The notes under the pieces were generated by a model, which worked only from the letters and a program-made list of their open reading frames with translations, did not search any database and was not told the DNA's origin. Shown piece after piece: positions 1-9,252 of a stretch of DNA of 64,000 bases; position 1 is the first letter of the stretch, and every line of letters begins with the position of its first letter. Made by a program: the position numbers and the translations under genes. The DNA is from Acinetobacter lanii (GTDB taxonomy: Bacteria; Pseudomonadota; Gammaproteobacteria; Pseudomonadales; Moraxellaceae), in assembly GCF_011578285.1 (NCBI RefSeq), contig NZ_CP049916.1, positions 434,001-498,000 of the forward strand, given 5' to 3'.

Positions 1-354
1 CGCTATTTAGCGATACTTTTACTGATTTTACCGCCCTGCATAAGTTTGAGTTTTTATTACTTTTATCCACATGTCGAAGCTTATGCTGGCTTATCGGGGG
101 TATTGCATGGCTTATATGTGGCAGTGGCAATTTATCATTTGAAATTTCCTAAAGAGCGAAAGTTTGCAGCACTGGTGTTGGCTTTAACGTTTAGCAAAAT
201 TGCATGGGAACATTTCTTTGGTTCTTTAGATACTGCTGATTTGATTGGCAGCCCGGTTTTGGTGGAGGCGCATTGGTTGGGTGTGGTATGGGCAAGCCTA
301 ATCTCATTAATTTATTTTGCATTTCAAAAACGCTTTTTTAGAGCAGATCGGTAA
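1..354 (+). CDS. Rhombosortase-like rhomboid protease, 3' part (5' end outside window)
   Basis: The frame is open from the first base of the window to the TAA at 352-354, so the true start lies upstream; the TTG at 46 is only an internal candidate. The visible 117 residues hold hydrophobic segments. A GLSGVLHG sequence supplies the rhomboid-type catalytic serine (GxSG), and a later histidine in the VEAHWLG segment would complete the Ser-His dyad. Short bacterial rhomboids of this kind (rhombosortases) cleave proteins carrying a GlyGly-CTERM tail in the inner membrane. Assignment to rhombosortase rather than another rhomboid is inference from the small size and the motif context; the N-terminal membrane segments cannot be seen. 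Confidence 0.7.
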   Translation, partial: RYLAILLLILPPCISLSFYYFYPHVEAYAGLSGVLHGLYVAVAIYHLKFPKERKFAALVLALTFSKIAWEHFFGSLDTADLIGSPVLVEAHWLGVVWASLISLIYFAFQKRFFRADR

Positions 355-686
355 TCCGCCCTAAAATCACATCGCTAAAAACAACAGAATTTTCTCATTA
401 AACTGCGTGAGTGATTGAAATAAAAATGATATTTTAGTGTGATCAATCTGTAATCATTTTAATAAGTATTTCTTTTAATCTGAAAATTATGAAAATCTAT
501 TTAAGTGCAGTAATTGACATAAATTCTTTTGAAATGTGAATTTCAGTCATTTTAAAAGCGTAAAAAATCGGTCACATTCAAAGACAGTGAAAAAGAGATG
601 GTCACAAGATAAAGGATTTTATCTGACCCACAATAAAGATACGCCGTACAGGTGATGTGCAGCCTAAGTATAAAAATGGAATAACA
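355..686. other. Intergenic region upstream of the TRAP permease gene
   Basis: AT-rich, with no gene I can support on either strand. It holds two copies of GGTCACA (about 570 and 599) and the palindrome at 607-624, which together could form a regulatory region for the downstream permease. I see no convincing -35/-10 pair. Confidence 0.5.
607..624. promoter_or_regulatory. Palindrome upstream of TRAP permease, possible operator
   Basis: Perfect inverted repeat AGATAAA-GGAT-TTTATCT with 7-base arms, 62 bases before the preferred ATG of the permease. There is no following T-run, so it is unlikely to be a terminator. An operator role is inference. Confidence 0.3.
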
Positions 687-2906
687 ATGCAAGAGCCTAC
701 AAATAAGAGATCTGGTCTAGGTCTGCTCAGCTATATTTGGACAGAATGGATTTCCGCTTTTTCGATACTTCTTCTCCTATTGCTGACCTTAGTGATTGGC
801 ACAGGGGAGATGATTCATGGACAAATGCTACGTTTAGGTGAAAGCCTGTATGGTGATCCAAAAACCGGCATGCAATATTCATTCTTACGTGCAGAGCCAC
901 AGAAACCCAACTGTGATCGCTCTCCAAATATTGATCAATTGGTACAGGCACAAATGAAAGCCAATGCCAATGATGAATTTGCGGATATTTTTGGTACGAC
1001 CTCTGAAGCCGATGTGCGTGCTTCGGTCATGGCGGGTCAACAATTATGTGAAGAGAAATATGTTTTTTACGATAAGTCGATGAAACATATTGAAGCACAT
1101 CCAACGATTCGTCCATATCGAACCATGGAAACAACGTTCTTCGGGATATTCCAATTTGGTACAGACAATAAAGCCTTATTCCTGATTATCATGGTGGTCT
1201 TAGCCGCGATTACCACGACCCTTAAAATTCATCATATCGCTTTACGTAGCCCGACCTCACATACAGACTATCGGATCTATGCGATTGCGATGGTATTGGG
1301 GAATGGCTTCCTGACCAGTTCTGCGATCAGTCAGTATCGTTCTGTGGTTAATTCAGGGGTACTTCCAACCACTGAAATGAGTCTGATCTATTGGTTGTGG
1401 ATTATTTTATTTTCCATCCTGACACTGATCAGTTTATTCCAATTGGTCAAAGTGCCTGAGCAGGCGAAATCAGGTGGTTCGATTGGTCTTGCATTCTTGT
1501 CGATTCCACTTTATGCCTATATGGCCATTCTTACGGGTGTAAGTTTTACTTTCTTCATGGATTATCCAATGGGGCAAGGGATTTACTTAGGTCAGTTGGT
1601 TGAGTTTTCGTCTATTTTCTTGAATCTTGCTTTATTTATTTGGGCAGGGATGTTGTTAAAACAAACTCTGATCGTGGATAAATTCTTGGATATTTTACGT
1701 CCTTGGAATCTTGCGCCTGAAACGCTGACATGGTTAATCCTATTGGGTGCAGCATTGCCTACTGCGTATACAGGCGCATCGGGGATCTTTGTGATCGCAG
1801 CAGGTGCGATCATTTATAAAGAAGTGTGGAATGCGGGTGGTCGCCGTCAATTCGCTTTGGCCACCGCGGCAATGTCAGGCTCTCTTGGTGTGGTATTGCG
1901 TCCATGTTTATTAATTGTGGTGGTGGCATCACTCAATAAAGAAGTGACGACTGACCTGCTTTATCAGTATGGTTTATATGTATTTTTAATCACTTCAACA
2001 CTCTTTTTGGTGGTATCACTGTTCTTTGCAGAACAAAAATTCCGTATCGCTTCGCCAAGTGAAGCATTACCTCGTTCATTGAAAGGCGTATTGACGATTG
2101 TTCCTTATGTTTTGGTTTTCGTGATTGTCTGGTTATTCTATAAATATGCATTGAATACAAATCTTGATGAATTTACCGCACCTGTAATGATGCCAATCAT
2201 TCTGTTGATTTTAGTGCTTTACGAAAAACTCCGTCATGAACCATCTCCATTAGCGCCTGTGGGGCATTGGGACACTACTTTACCCAATGGTTCAATTGAG
2301 AATGAAGCAAATCGTACGCGTGTTACACCTGACGTGATTGCGGCACAAGACAGTCCAAATAATCCTGCACGTCAGGTGAGTTTCTGGAAGTCGATTCATT
2401 TATCTGCGAGTGAAACGGTTGGACATATTGGTGCTTTGGTGATTTTAATGGCACTTTCCGTAAGTGTAGGTGGATTCCTTGAGCGGATTGAGTTGATGGA
2501 AATGTTCCCGACCAATATCGATAATCTTTATATTGTCATCATGATGATCGTAGTATTGATGGTTTTTGTTGGGATGATTATGGACCCATTTGGTGCCGTG
2601 ATCCTCATTTCTGCGACTGTCGCACCTGTAGCTTATAAATACGGCATCCATCCTGTACATTTCTGGATGATCGCATTGATTGGTTTTGAGCTCGGTTATG
2701 TTTCGCCTCCTGTGGCATTAAACCAACTCTTGGCAAGACAATCTATTGGTGATGCCGAAGTGGCTGCTGCCGATGCGGAAGTACGACATTTGTCTTTCTA
2801 TTATCGTTATGAGCGCTGGATCTTGCCGCTGATTGTCATGGCACCTGCAATGCTGATTATTGCATTCGTTCCTTTCATTTTTAAAATGTTTGGTTGGTAT
2901 CATTAA
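687..2906 (+). CDS. TRAP transporter large permease (DctM-like) with extra N-terminal domain
   Basis: The product is about 739 residues and highly hydrophobic; the C-terminal two thirds have the many membrane segments and the Gly/Pro-rich helix breaks of DctM-type TRAP permeases, which import carboxylates using an ion gradient and a periplasmic binding protein. The N-terminus has one membrane helix, then a polar stretch of about 110 residues (probably periplasmic, containing cysteines), then a second helix before the DctM part. This is far longer than the roughly 430 residues of a plain DctM, so the DctQ-like part may be fused or replaced. I chose ATG 687 (GGA 9 bases upstream) over GTG 657. 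No binding-protein gene lies next to it. The substrate cannot be told from sequence. Confidence 0.8.
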   Translation: MQEPTNKRSGLGLLSYIWTEWISAFSILLLLLLTLVIGTGEMIHGQMLRLGESLYGDPKTGMQYSFLRAEPQKPNCDRSPNIDQLVQAQMKANANDEFADIFGTTSEADVRASVMAGQQLCEEKYVFYDKSMKHIEAHPTIRPYRTMETTFFGIFQFGTDNKALFLIIMVVLAAITTTLKIHHIALRSPTSHTDYRIYAIAMVLGNGFLTSSAISQYRSVVNSGVLPTTEMSLIYWLWIILFSILTLISLFQLVKVPEQAKSGGSIGLAFLSIPLYAYMAILTGVSFTFFMDYPMGQGIYLGQLVEFSSIFLNLALFIWAGMLLKQTLIVDKFLDILRPWNLAPETLTWLILLGAALPTAYTGASGIFVIAAGAIIYKEVWNAGGRRQFALATAAMSGSLGVVLRPCLLIVVVASLNKEVTTDLLYQYGLYVFLITSTLFLVVSLFFAEQKFRIASPSEALPRSLKGVLTIVPYVLVFVIVWLFYKYALNTNLDEFTAPVMMPIILLILVLYEKLRHEPSPLAPVGHWDTTLPNGSIENEANRTRVTPDVIAAQDSPNNPARQVSFWKSIHLSASETVGHIGALVILMALSVSVGGFLERIELMEMFPTNIDNLYIVIMMIVVLMVFVGMIMDPFGAVILISATVAPVAYKYGIHPVHFWMIALIGFELGYVSPPVALNQLLARQSIGDAEVAAADAEVRHLSFYYRYERWILPLIVMAPAMLIIAFVPFIFKMFGWYH

Positions 2907-2931
2907 GACAGACATGCGTGAGCAGAAACAT

Positions 2932-2955
2932 AAAAAGCACCTTCGGGTGCTTTTT
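2932..2955 (+). terminator. Rho-independent terminator after TRAP permease gene
   Basis: GCACC-TTCG-GGTGC stem with the stable UUCG tetraloop, flanked by A5 and T5, 25 bases after the permease stop codon. Confidence 0.9.
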
Positions 2956-3208
2956 ATTTGATGTTAAAAAATCAGAAGATTTCGGTATTTCATTGCGCGT
3001 TATAAGGTTATTTCAATTGATGACAATAACGCTCTTTGCCATTAAGAAATAATGCAAGACAGGGGGTGAGATCTATCTTATTCCTCCTAGACATAGCAAT
3101 ATGCTTATTTCTTACAAGGATATCTAATCGTAATGAGTTATCTGGAATAGGTCATTATCTCGAATAGAGCAGTTATTTAGGCGCTGTTAAATGACATCTC
3201 CTAAAAAT

Positions 3209-3676
3209 TTAATTTTGAGCGCTTAGCTGTTGCTCAAGCAATTTGATTTGTTCTTGTTTCAATTCAATCAATTGATCCGCATCGGCTTGTTGTGCTTCTA
3301 GATTTTTTTGCTGATCGGCCAACTGGGCTTGAATATCATCCAGTTTGGCAATTTCTTCTTTGGCCAAAGCGGAATGTGCAGGAATCTGCTCATTTAAAAT
3401 CGATTCATTGACCAAGGCTTTCTCATCGACTGCACTAATGTCAGAATTAGTGGCATGGTTCGATGTATTGTCAACCACTGTTGAGGCAGATTCTGCCTCA
3501 ACAGGTTGAGGGGTTGCAGTCGCATGGATAGGCGTCGTAGTAGTAGCAGTTGTATTGGATTGCACAGGATCTTCAGCATTCATCCATATCCAAGTGCCTG
3601 CTAGAGCCACAATGACCACTAAGCCACCGGCAATTTTCCAGATCAAATTCCCACTATTCGCCTGATCTAACGACAT
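3209..3676 (-). CDS. Membrane-anchored coiled-coil protein, function unknown
   Basis: 155 residues. A short polar N-terminus is followed by a single membrane helix (about residues 12-31), then a Thr/Ala/Pro-rich low-complexity linker (about 35-90) and a C-terminal Gln/Leu/Glu-rich coiled coil (about 100-155). The layout suggests an inner-membrane protein with its helical part in the periplasm. It is the last gene of a likely prlC-yheV-this operon; the gap to yheV is 14 bases. I do not recognise a family, and no catalytic motif is visible. Confidence 0.75.
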   Translation of the reverse strand: MSLDQANSGNLIWKIAGGLVVIVALAGTWIWMNAEDPVQSNTTATTTTPIHATATPQPVEAESASTVVDNTSNHATNSDISAVDEKALVNESILNEQIPAHSALAKEEIAKLDDIQAQLADQQKNLEAQQADADQLIELKQEQIKLLEQQLSAQN

Positions 3677-3690
3677 ACAGATTCCCCAAT

Positions 3691-3903
3691 CTATTGTGTC
3701 TGACGCGGTTTAAATTGAATTACGCCAATCTCATCTGCAACTTCTGGTTCTTGTGGCTCGACATGCGTCGGGCGATTTTCTTCATAACCGCAATCTATAC
3801 ATTCAATCCATTCAGCTTCACCAGAGGTGAGCATGACGATTCGATCCATTGCCTCGCATTTTGGACATTTAGCACCTGCAATAAAACGACGTTTAATCGC
3901 CAT
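3691..3903 (-). CDS. yheV: YheV-family putative zinc-ribbon protein
   Basis: 70 residues with two CxxC-type knuckles (CPKC near residues 13-16 and CIDC near 35-38), the pattern of a zinc ribbon and of the YheV/DUF2387 family. It lies 34 bases downstream of prlC on the same strand, an arrangement seen in other gammaproteobacteria, which supports the assignment. The molecular role is not known. Confidence 0.8.
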   Translation of the reverse strand: MAIKRRFIAGAKCPKCEAMDRIVMLTSGEAEWIECIDCGYEENRPTHVEPQEPEVADEIGVIQFKPRQTQ

Positions 3904-3937
3904 GATCTCTCACCTATGATTCAGTTATACCAATAGT

Positions 3938-5977
3938 TTAAGCGTTTTTAGTTGTATCCGTCCAACCTTGATGACGTAACAGGGCGTCTATTTTAGGTTT
4001 ACGCCCACGGAAATTGACGAATGCGTCAAGCGCCGTATCTTTTCCGCCAACCGCTAGAATAAATTGACGGAACTGTTTCCCTGTTTCTGTATTGAAAATC
4101 CCTTCATTTTCAAAACGATCGAACGCATCACTGGCCAAGACTTCCGCCCATTTGTAGGAATAATAACCTGCTGCATAACCGCCTGCGAAAATATGACTAA
4201 AACTGTTTTGGAAGCGGTTATAAGCGGTTGTTGGAAGTACTGAGTATTTCTGACGGATCTCGTCCAACGTTGCTTGAATCCCTTGAGCATCCAAGGCAGG
4301 CGCATGTTTATGAATGTTTAAATCAAATAGCGCAAACTCAATTTGACGTAAAGTCTGCATACCAGATTGGAAGAAACGGGCATCGAGCAATGATTTCAGT
4401 AAATCAGCAGGTAGTGATTCTTGAGTTTCAATATGCTCACTAATCAGCGCTAGACTTTCATTGTCCCAAGTCCAAAATTCCATAAACTGACTTGGGAGTT
4501 CTACCGCATCCCATGCCACACCATGTGTCCCTGCAACAGAGATGTTATCGACCTCAGTCAACATATGATGCAGACCATGACCAAATTCATGGAATAGGGT
4601 CACGACTTCATCATGCGTGAGCAGGGCAGGTTGATCACCTACAGGTGGCGTAAAGTTGCCCACCATGTAACAGATCGGTTTTTGTAAACCGTCTTGGGTT
4701 TGCATACGCGAGCGGAAGCCACTCATCCATGCGCCGCCACGTTTACCGCTACGTGCATAGAGGTCGAAGTAGAAGCCACCAATGACCGTACCTTGATCTT
4801 CAAGTTCGTAATAATGTGCGTCTGGATGCCAAAGCAGTGCTTCACGCTCAATCACTTGAATGCCATACAGACGATTCACAATACTAAACAAGCCTTGAAT
4901 CACTTTAGGCGTCGGAAAATACGGTTTTAAGGCCTCTTGCGATAAATTGAACTGTTGAACTTTGAGTTTTTCAGAATAATAGGTGGTATCCCAAGGTTGA
5001 ATCTCACTGATGCCATGTTCAGCGGCAATGGCTTTCAGTTCTTCAATTTCTTTTAGGGCAGGTTGACGTGCATGTTCAGCCAATTCCACCAAGAACTGAT
5101 CAACGGCTTCCACGCTCGGTGCCATTTTGCTGGCAAGCGAGTAGGCCGCATAATTGTCAAAACCGAGGAGTTTTGCCATTTCTTGACGTAAGCTCAAGAT
5201 TTCTTGCATCACCGCAGTATTGTCAAATTCCGGATGATCTGACTCAGCAGATGCGCGTGTGGTATAGGCTTTATAGAGCTCTTCACGCAAAGCACGATCA
5301 TCGGCATAGGTCATGATTGCCAAATAAGAGGGAATATCTAAAGTGGCAACGGCTTGCTCTAACTCACGTTGCTGACCGTACTGTTTTAAAAGCTCCACAC
5401 TACTTTGCGGTAAGCCTTTGAGTTGAGCTTCATTTAAAGGCTTAAAGTACGCTTGAGTTGCATCCAGTACATGGTTAGAGAAATCAGATGCAAGTTGTGA
5501 TAATCGTGCCGAGATTTCCGCATAGCGTTTTTTCGCTTCACCCTCTAAAGCCACGCCTGACAGTTTGAAATCGCGCAGCGCAAGCTTGATCGCGCTTTGT
5601 TGAGCAGCAGGCAGTGTTTCAAAAATACTTGAGTCGAACACCTGTTGATAGGTTTGATACAGCGCCGTGTGTTGACCAAGCTGGGTGTAATACTCACTGA
5701 GTGCGGGTAATAGAGATTGATACACTTCACGAGTTTCAGCATTGTTCATCACCGCATTCAGATGTGACAACGCGCCCCATGACTCGCTCATTTGATTTTC
5801 AAGGGTATCAATCTGTTCTAAAACCTGAAGTTGTTCTTGAATGCTTTCAGGCACAGATAATAATTGTTGAATGAAGCTTTGACCATTTTCAATCGATTGT
5901 TGGATGTTGTTTTTCAGTTGATCTAAAGTGATTTGATCAAATTGTGGAACAGGCAAAGTCGCCTTTTCTAAAGTCAT
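3938..5977 (-). CDS. prlC: Oligopeptidase A (M3 metallopeptidase)
   Basis: 679 residues, the usual length for PrlC/OpdA. The HEFGH zinc motif is at residues 463-467 (His463, Glu464, His467), with the third ligand expected in the downstream helix. Oligopeptidase A is a cytosolic enzyme that degrades short peptides, including cleaved signal peptides. It is the first gene of a minus-strand group with yheV and a membrane protein. The ATG at 5977 has no strong ribosome-binding site but no better start is visible. Confidence 0.95.
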   Translation of the reverse strand: MTLEKATLPVPQFDQITLDQLKNNIQQSIENGQSFIQQLLSVPESIQEQLQVLEQIDTLENQMSESWGALSHLNAVMNNAETREVYQSLLPALSEYYTQLGQHTALYQTYQQVFDSSIFETLPAAQQSAIKLALRDFKLSGVALEGEAKKRYAEISARLSQLASDFSNHVLDATQAYFKPLNEAQLKGLPQSSVELLKQYGQQRELEQAVATLDIPSYLAIMTYADDRALREELYKAYTTRASAESDHPEFDNTAVMQEILSLRQEMAKLLGFDNYAAYSLASKMAPSVEAVDQFLVELAEHARQPALKEIEELKAIAAEHGISEIQPWDTTYYSEKLKVQQFNLSQEALKPYFPTPKVIQGLFSIVNRLYGIQVIEREALLWHPDAHYYELEDQGTVIGGFYFDLYARSGKRGGAWMSGFRSRMQTQDGLQKPICYMVGNFTPPVGDQPALLTHDEVVTLFHEFGHGLHHMLTEVDNISVAGTHGVAWDAVELPSQFMEFWTWDNESLALISEHIETQESLPADLLKSLLDARFFQSGMQTLRQIEFALFDLNIHKHAPALDAQGIQATLDEIRQKYSVLPTTAYNRFQNSFSHIFAGGYAAGYYSYKWAEVLASDAFDRFENEGIFNTETGKQFRQFILAVGGKDTALDAFVNFRGRKPKIDALLRHQGWTDTTKNA

Positions 5978-6131
5978 GTGTATGAGCCAAAATTATTTAA
6001 TAGGTTAGTTATAGATGTAGGGCTTATCGACTCGTAAATCAAGGCAAAATTATTTTTAAGTACATTTAATTGCAATGATTTGACTGTTCATGCTGACCAG
6101 ATCTAAATCACTTTGATTTTGCATGCCCAAT

Positions 6132-6157
6132 AAAAAGAGCGCCGTAGCGCTCTTTTT
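6132..6157 (-). terminator. Terminator after rnr
   Basis: GAGCGC-CGTA-GCGCTC stem flanked by A5 and T6, so it can work in both directions; it lies 13 bases beyond the rnr stop and about 150 bases before prlC. Confidence 0.85.
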
Positions 6158-6169
6158 TATTTCTTCAGA

Positions 6170-8617
6170 TTAATCTAACTTAGCTTTCGCATTGGCTTTT
6201 TTCTTTTTTGCCTTGGCTTTCTTCTTAGCCTTGTCTTTGGCTTTTTGCTCCGCAGACTTTGGAGTCGATTTCTTGGCTGGTTTTTTCGCATCATCGGCTG
6301 CTTTTACGCGAGGCTTTTTCTTGCGAACAGGTTTATCACCACCTTCAATCACGAATTCAGGATTGGCAGGTTCGCTAAACATGCGATTAAACACTTCTTC
6401 TTTGGTAATCGGTTTCGCCACACGTGGTGCACGACTACGAATCGGACGACCTGCATGTGACAATTGTTGTACCAATTCAAAGTCAATCTTACGTTCTTCA
6501 AGATTCACACCAGCAACCTTGATCTTAACTTCATCACCTAAGCTAAAGCTTTGACCACGGTTTTGACCGACCAGACTTTGACTGGCTTGATCATAGACGA
6601 AGAAGTCATCGCCCAATTGGCTCACATGCACCATACCATCGACATATAAGTCTTTGAGGGTAACAAATAAGCCAAATTCAGCAGTGGCACTGATGGTACC
6701 GACAAATTCTTCGCCCAAATGCTGTTGCATATAATGGCATTTCAACCATGTGGTGACAGAGCGAGAGGCTTCATCGGCACGACGTTCAGTGGCAGAAAAA
6801 TGCGAACCGGCTTCTTCCAAAGCACCGCCTGAAAGTGGCGACGGTTTCTTATTTAAATGCGCTTTAATGGCACGGTGTAACAATAGGTCAGGGTAACGAC
6901 GAATTGGCGAAGTAAAATGCGTATAAGCATCATAAGCCAAACCAAAGTGACCGGCATTGTTTGGACCATAGTACGCTTGCATCATTGAGCGTAACAACAC
7001 TGCATGAATGCTTGGCGCATCAATACGGTCTTTGGTCGCTTCAATCACCGCTTGATAGTCTTTTTGGGTGGGCTGTTCAGGGAAAGTCATACCCAATAAT
7101 TTCACAAAATCACGGACTTTTTGAATACGTGAGAACTCAGGTGGCTCATGCACACGGTAGAGCATTGGAATTTCATTTTTCAATGCGTATTCCGCTGCGG
7201 CAACGTTGGCGAGCAACATACATTCTTCAATCAGTTTATGCGCTTCGTTGCGACTACGTGGCAGAATTTCTTTAATTCCACCCAAGTCATCAAAGGTCAT
7301 ATAGGTTTCAACCGTTTCAAATTCCATCGCATGACGTTCAGCACGTAAGCCTTTTAGGGTTTGATACAGTTGGAATAAGGTATTGAGTGATTTACGTACT
7401 GCACGATCTTCAGTAATCGCAGTACTGTCGCCGTCAAAGTACTGCGCCACTTTGTCATAGGTTAGACGTGCTTTTGAATGCATCACAGAAGGGTAGAATT
7501 GATAACCCGTCACTTTACCGGCACGAGATAAAGTCAAATCACAGACCATACATAAACGGTCAACGTGCGGGTTCAAAGAACACAAGCCATTTGAGAGTGC
7601 TTCAGGTAACATCGGCAACACGAAGTGAGGGAAATACACCGAAGTACCCCGTTCTTGTGCTTCATCATCCAATGGTTTGCCTGTACGTACATAATGGCTC
7701 ACATCCGCAATCGCAACCACGACACGATAACCGCCACCCGGACGTTTTTCTGCATAGACTGCATCATCAAAGTCACGTGCATCTTCACCATCAATAGTGA
7801 CTAAGGCTAAATCACGTAGATCGATACGACCTTTAATGTCTTGCTCATTTGGTTCTTTAAAGCTTTCAGCATCTTTGACCACTTCAGCCGGAAACTCAAA
7901 CGGTAGACCAAACTCTAAAATGGTTTGTGGAATAATAATTTCAGTGTCGGCTTTATCTGCCATCGATTGCACAATGTGGGCATTGGCAAATTCGTCACGG
8001 GTCGGGAAGGTGTCAATTTCAACACGTACTGAGTCACCAACTTTAACTTTGGCATGCTCAACCAGTTCTTTTTCGAGTGTAATCGGCTGATGCGCATTCG
8101 GCGCTGCAGGTTGAATAAAGTATTCACCTTCATATTCAGCCAATTTGCCAATTATTTGTTTAACACGGCGCTGCGTCACTTCAGTGATATAGCCCCACGC
8201 TTTACCTTTACGATCTACAGAGGTCTGCTGAACTTTAATGCGATCACCATGGAACACTTGGCGCAGTTCACGTTCAGGCAGCAGCATCTCGTCTTTTTTA
8301 CCCTCACCATCTAGGCTCGCTGAACCTAAACCTTTGGCATTGATATAAACCGTTGCATCATGCACGGGTTGATCTGCCATGAGTTGGAATTTAAATCCAT
8401 CTTTCATGAGCTGACCATCGCGAACCATCGCACTTAAACGATGACTTAAAGCTTCAATACTTTTCTGATCGGCAATTTCAAAAATTTCGACAAGGTCAGA
8501 ATGCGATAAAGGTTGTTTTTTATTCTCAATCGTTTCAAGAATTAGAATACGGCTTGGAATAGGATTATCGTAACGTTCAGCTTCCGCTTTGGCTTCAGGA
8601 TCGACCCAATTTTTCAT
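6170..8617 (-). CDS. rnr: Ribonuclease R (3'-5' exoribonuclease)
   Basis: 815 residues, typical of RNase R. Order of parts: N-terminal helix-turn-helix-like region, cold-shock OB folds, the RNB catalytic domain with the acidic DARDFDDA motif around residue 280 that binds the metal ions, an S1 RNA-binding domain around 640-720, and a very Lys/Ala-rich basic tail of about 60 residues. The enzyme degrades structured RNA and defective tRNA and rRNA. The gene appears monocistronic, with its own terminator downstream. The homopolymeric lysine tail is typical of RNase R, though long. Confidence 0.96.
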   Translation of the reverse strand: MKNWVDPEAKAEAERYDNPIPSRILILETIENKKQPLSHSDLVEIFEIADQKSIEALSHRLSAMVRDGQLMKDGFKFQLMADQPVHDATVYINAKGLGSASLDGEGKKDEMLLPERELRQVFHGDRIKVQQTSVDRKGKAWGYITEVTQRRVKQIIGKLAEYEGEYFIQPAAPNAHQPITLEKELVEHAKVKVGDSVRVEIDTFPTRDEFANAHIVQSMADKADTEIIIPQTILEFGLPFEFPAEVVKDAESFKEPNEQDIKGRIDLRDLALVTIDGEDARDFDDAVYAEKRPGGGYRVVVAIADVSHYVRTGKPLDDEAQERGTSVYFPHFVLPMLPEALSNGLCSLNPHVDRLCMVCDLTLSRAGKVTGYQFYPSVMHSKARLTYDKVAQYFDGDSTAITEDRAVRKSLNTLFQLYQTLKGLRAERHAMEFETVETYMTFDDLGGIKEILPRSRNEAHKLIEECMLLANVAAAEYALKNEIPMLYRVHEPPEFSRIQKVRDFVKLLGMTFPEQPTQKDYQAVIEATKDRIDAPSIHAVLLRSMMQAYYGPNNAGHFGLAYDAYTHFTSPIRRYPDLLLHRAIKAHLNKKPSPLSGGALEEAGSHFSATERRADEASRSVTTWLKCHYMQQHLGEEFVGTISATAEFGLFVTLKDLYVDGMVHVSQLGDDFFVYDQASQSLVGQNRGQSFSLGDEVKIKVAGVNLEERKIDFELVQQLSHAGRPIRSRAPRVAKPITKEEVFNRMFSEPANPEFVIEGGDKPVRKKKPRVKAADDAKKPAKKSTPKSAEQKAKDKAKKKAKAKKKKANAKAKLD

Positions 8618-8846
8618 AATGTTTTTGGCTTCATGTCAGAAGATATGTTTAGCATAAGTCATGCCGACTCATACTGCACGTAATGGATTGCAAATAATAA
8701 TGTGTTTTTAAGCACATTTTCGGTTCATGCTTAAGAATATACTTGATAAATTACTTCAATGTTTCGTCTTATGGGTTAAAAATAGCTGAAAATTGTATAA
8801 AAAATAGATGATTGATCAATTTTATGAGATTTTTTTGAAAACTCGC

Positions 8847-8875
8847 TTGAACAGTGGGGACGAAGTTTGTATTAT
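8847..8875 (+). promoter_or_regulatory. Promoter of the tRNA-Ser/Arg cluster
   Basis: -35 TTGAAC (8847-8852), 17-base spacer, -10 TATTAT (8870-8875), starting transcription a few bases before tRNA-Ser. Confidence 0.7.
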
Positions 8876-8888
8876 GGCGACTCGTTAC

Positions 8889-8980
8889 GGTGAGGTGGCC
8901 GAGTGGCTGAAGGTACTCCCCTGCTAAGGGAGCGTGGGCTTTAACTCCCACCGAGGGTTCGAATCCCTCTCTCACCGCCA
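8889..8980 (+). tRNA. tRNA-Ser (anticodon GCT)
   Basis: 92 bases including encoded CCA. The acceptor GGTGAGG pairs with TCTCACC; the anticodon loop CTGCTAA gives GCT; the long variable arm is typical of class II serine tRNA. Confidence 0.95.
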
Positions 8981-8996
8981 ACGAAAAACTTGAAAT

Positions 8997-9073
8997 GCGC
9001 TCATAGCTCAGCTGGATAGAGCACTTGGCTACGAACTAAGGGGTCGGGAGTTCGAATCTCTCTGAGCGCACCA
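8997..9073 (+). tRNA. tRNA-Arg (anticodon ACG), copy 1
   Basis: 77 bases with encoded CCA. The acceptor GCGCTCA pairs with TGAGCGC; the anticodon loop CTACGAA gives ACG, expected to be deaminated to ICG by TadA. It is 16 bases after tRNA-Ser and identical to copies 2 and 3. Confidence 0.95.
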
Positions 9074-9118
9074 ATCAAGTTTAAATCGTTGTAACGACGT
9101 CGAAAGACACTCAAGTAC

Positions 9119-9195
9119 GCGCTCATAGCTCAGCTGGATAGAGCACTTGGCTACGAACTAAGGGGTCGGGAGTTCGAATCTCTCTGAGCGCACCA
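9119..9195 (+). tRNA. tRNA-Arg (anticodon ACG), copy 2
   Basis: Identical to copy 1 over 77 bases and 45 bases downstream of it, followed by a terminator, so it ends the Ser-Arg-Arg transcript. Confidence 0.95.
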
Positions 9196-9224
9196 ACTTG
9201 AACATCGAAAGATGTAAAATTGAC

Positions 9225-9252
9225 AAAAAACCGCACATGTTGCGGTTTTTTT
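9225..9252 (+). terminator. Terminator of the tRNA-Ser-Arg-Arg transcript
   Basis: CCGCA-CATGT-TGCGG stem preceded by A6 and followed by T7, 30 bases after the second Arg tRNA. Confidence 0.85.

Noticed and set aside
6192..6554. Plus-strand frame of 120 codons, Phe/Ala-rich
   Set aside because: It is the mirror of the Lys/Ala-rich tail of rnr; the composition follows from the complementary strand.
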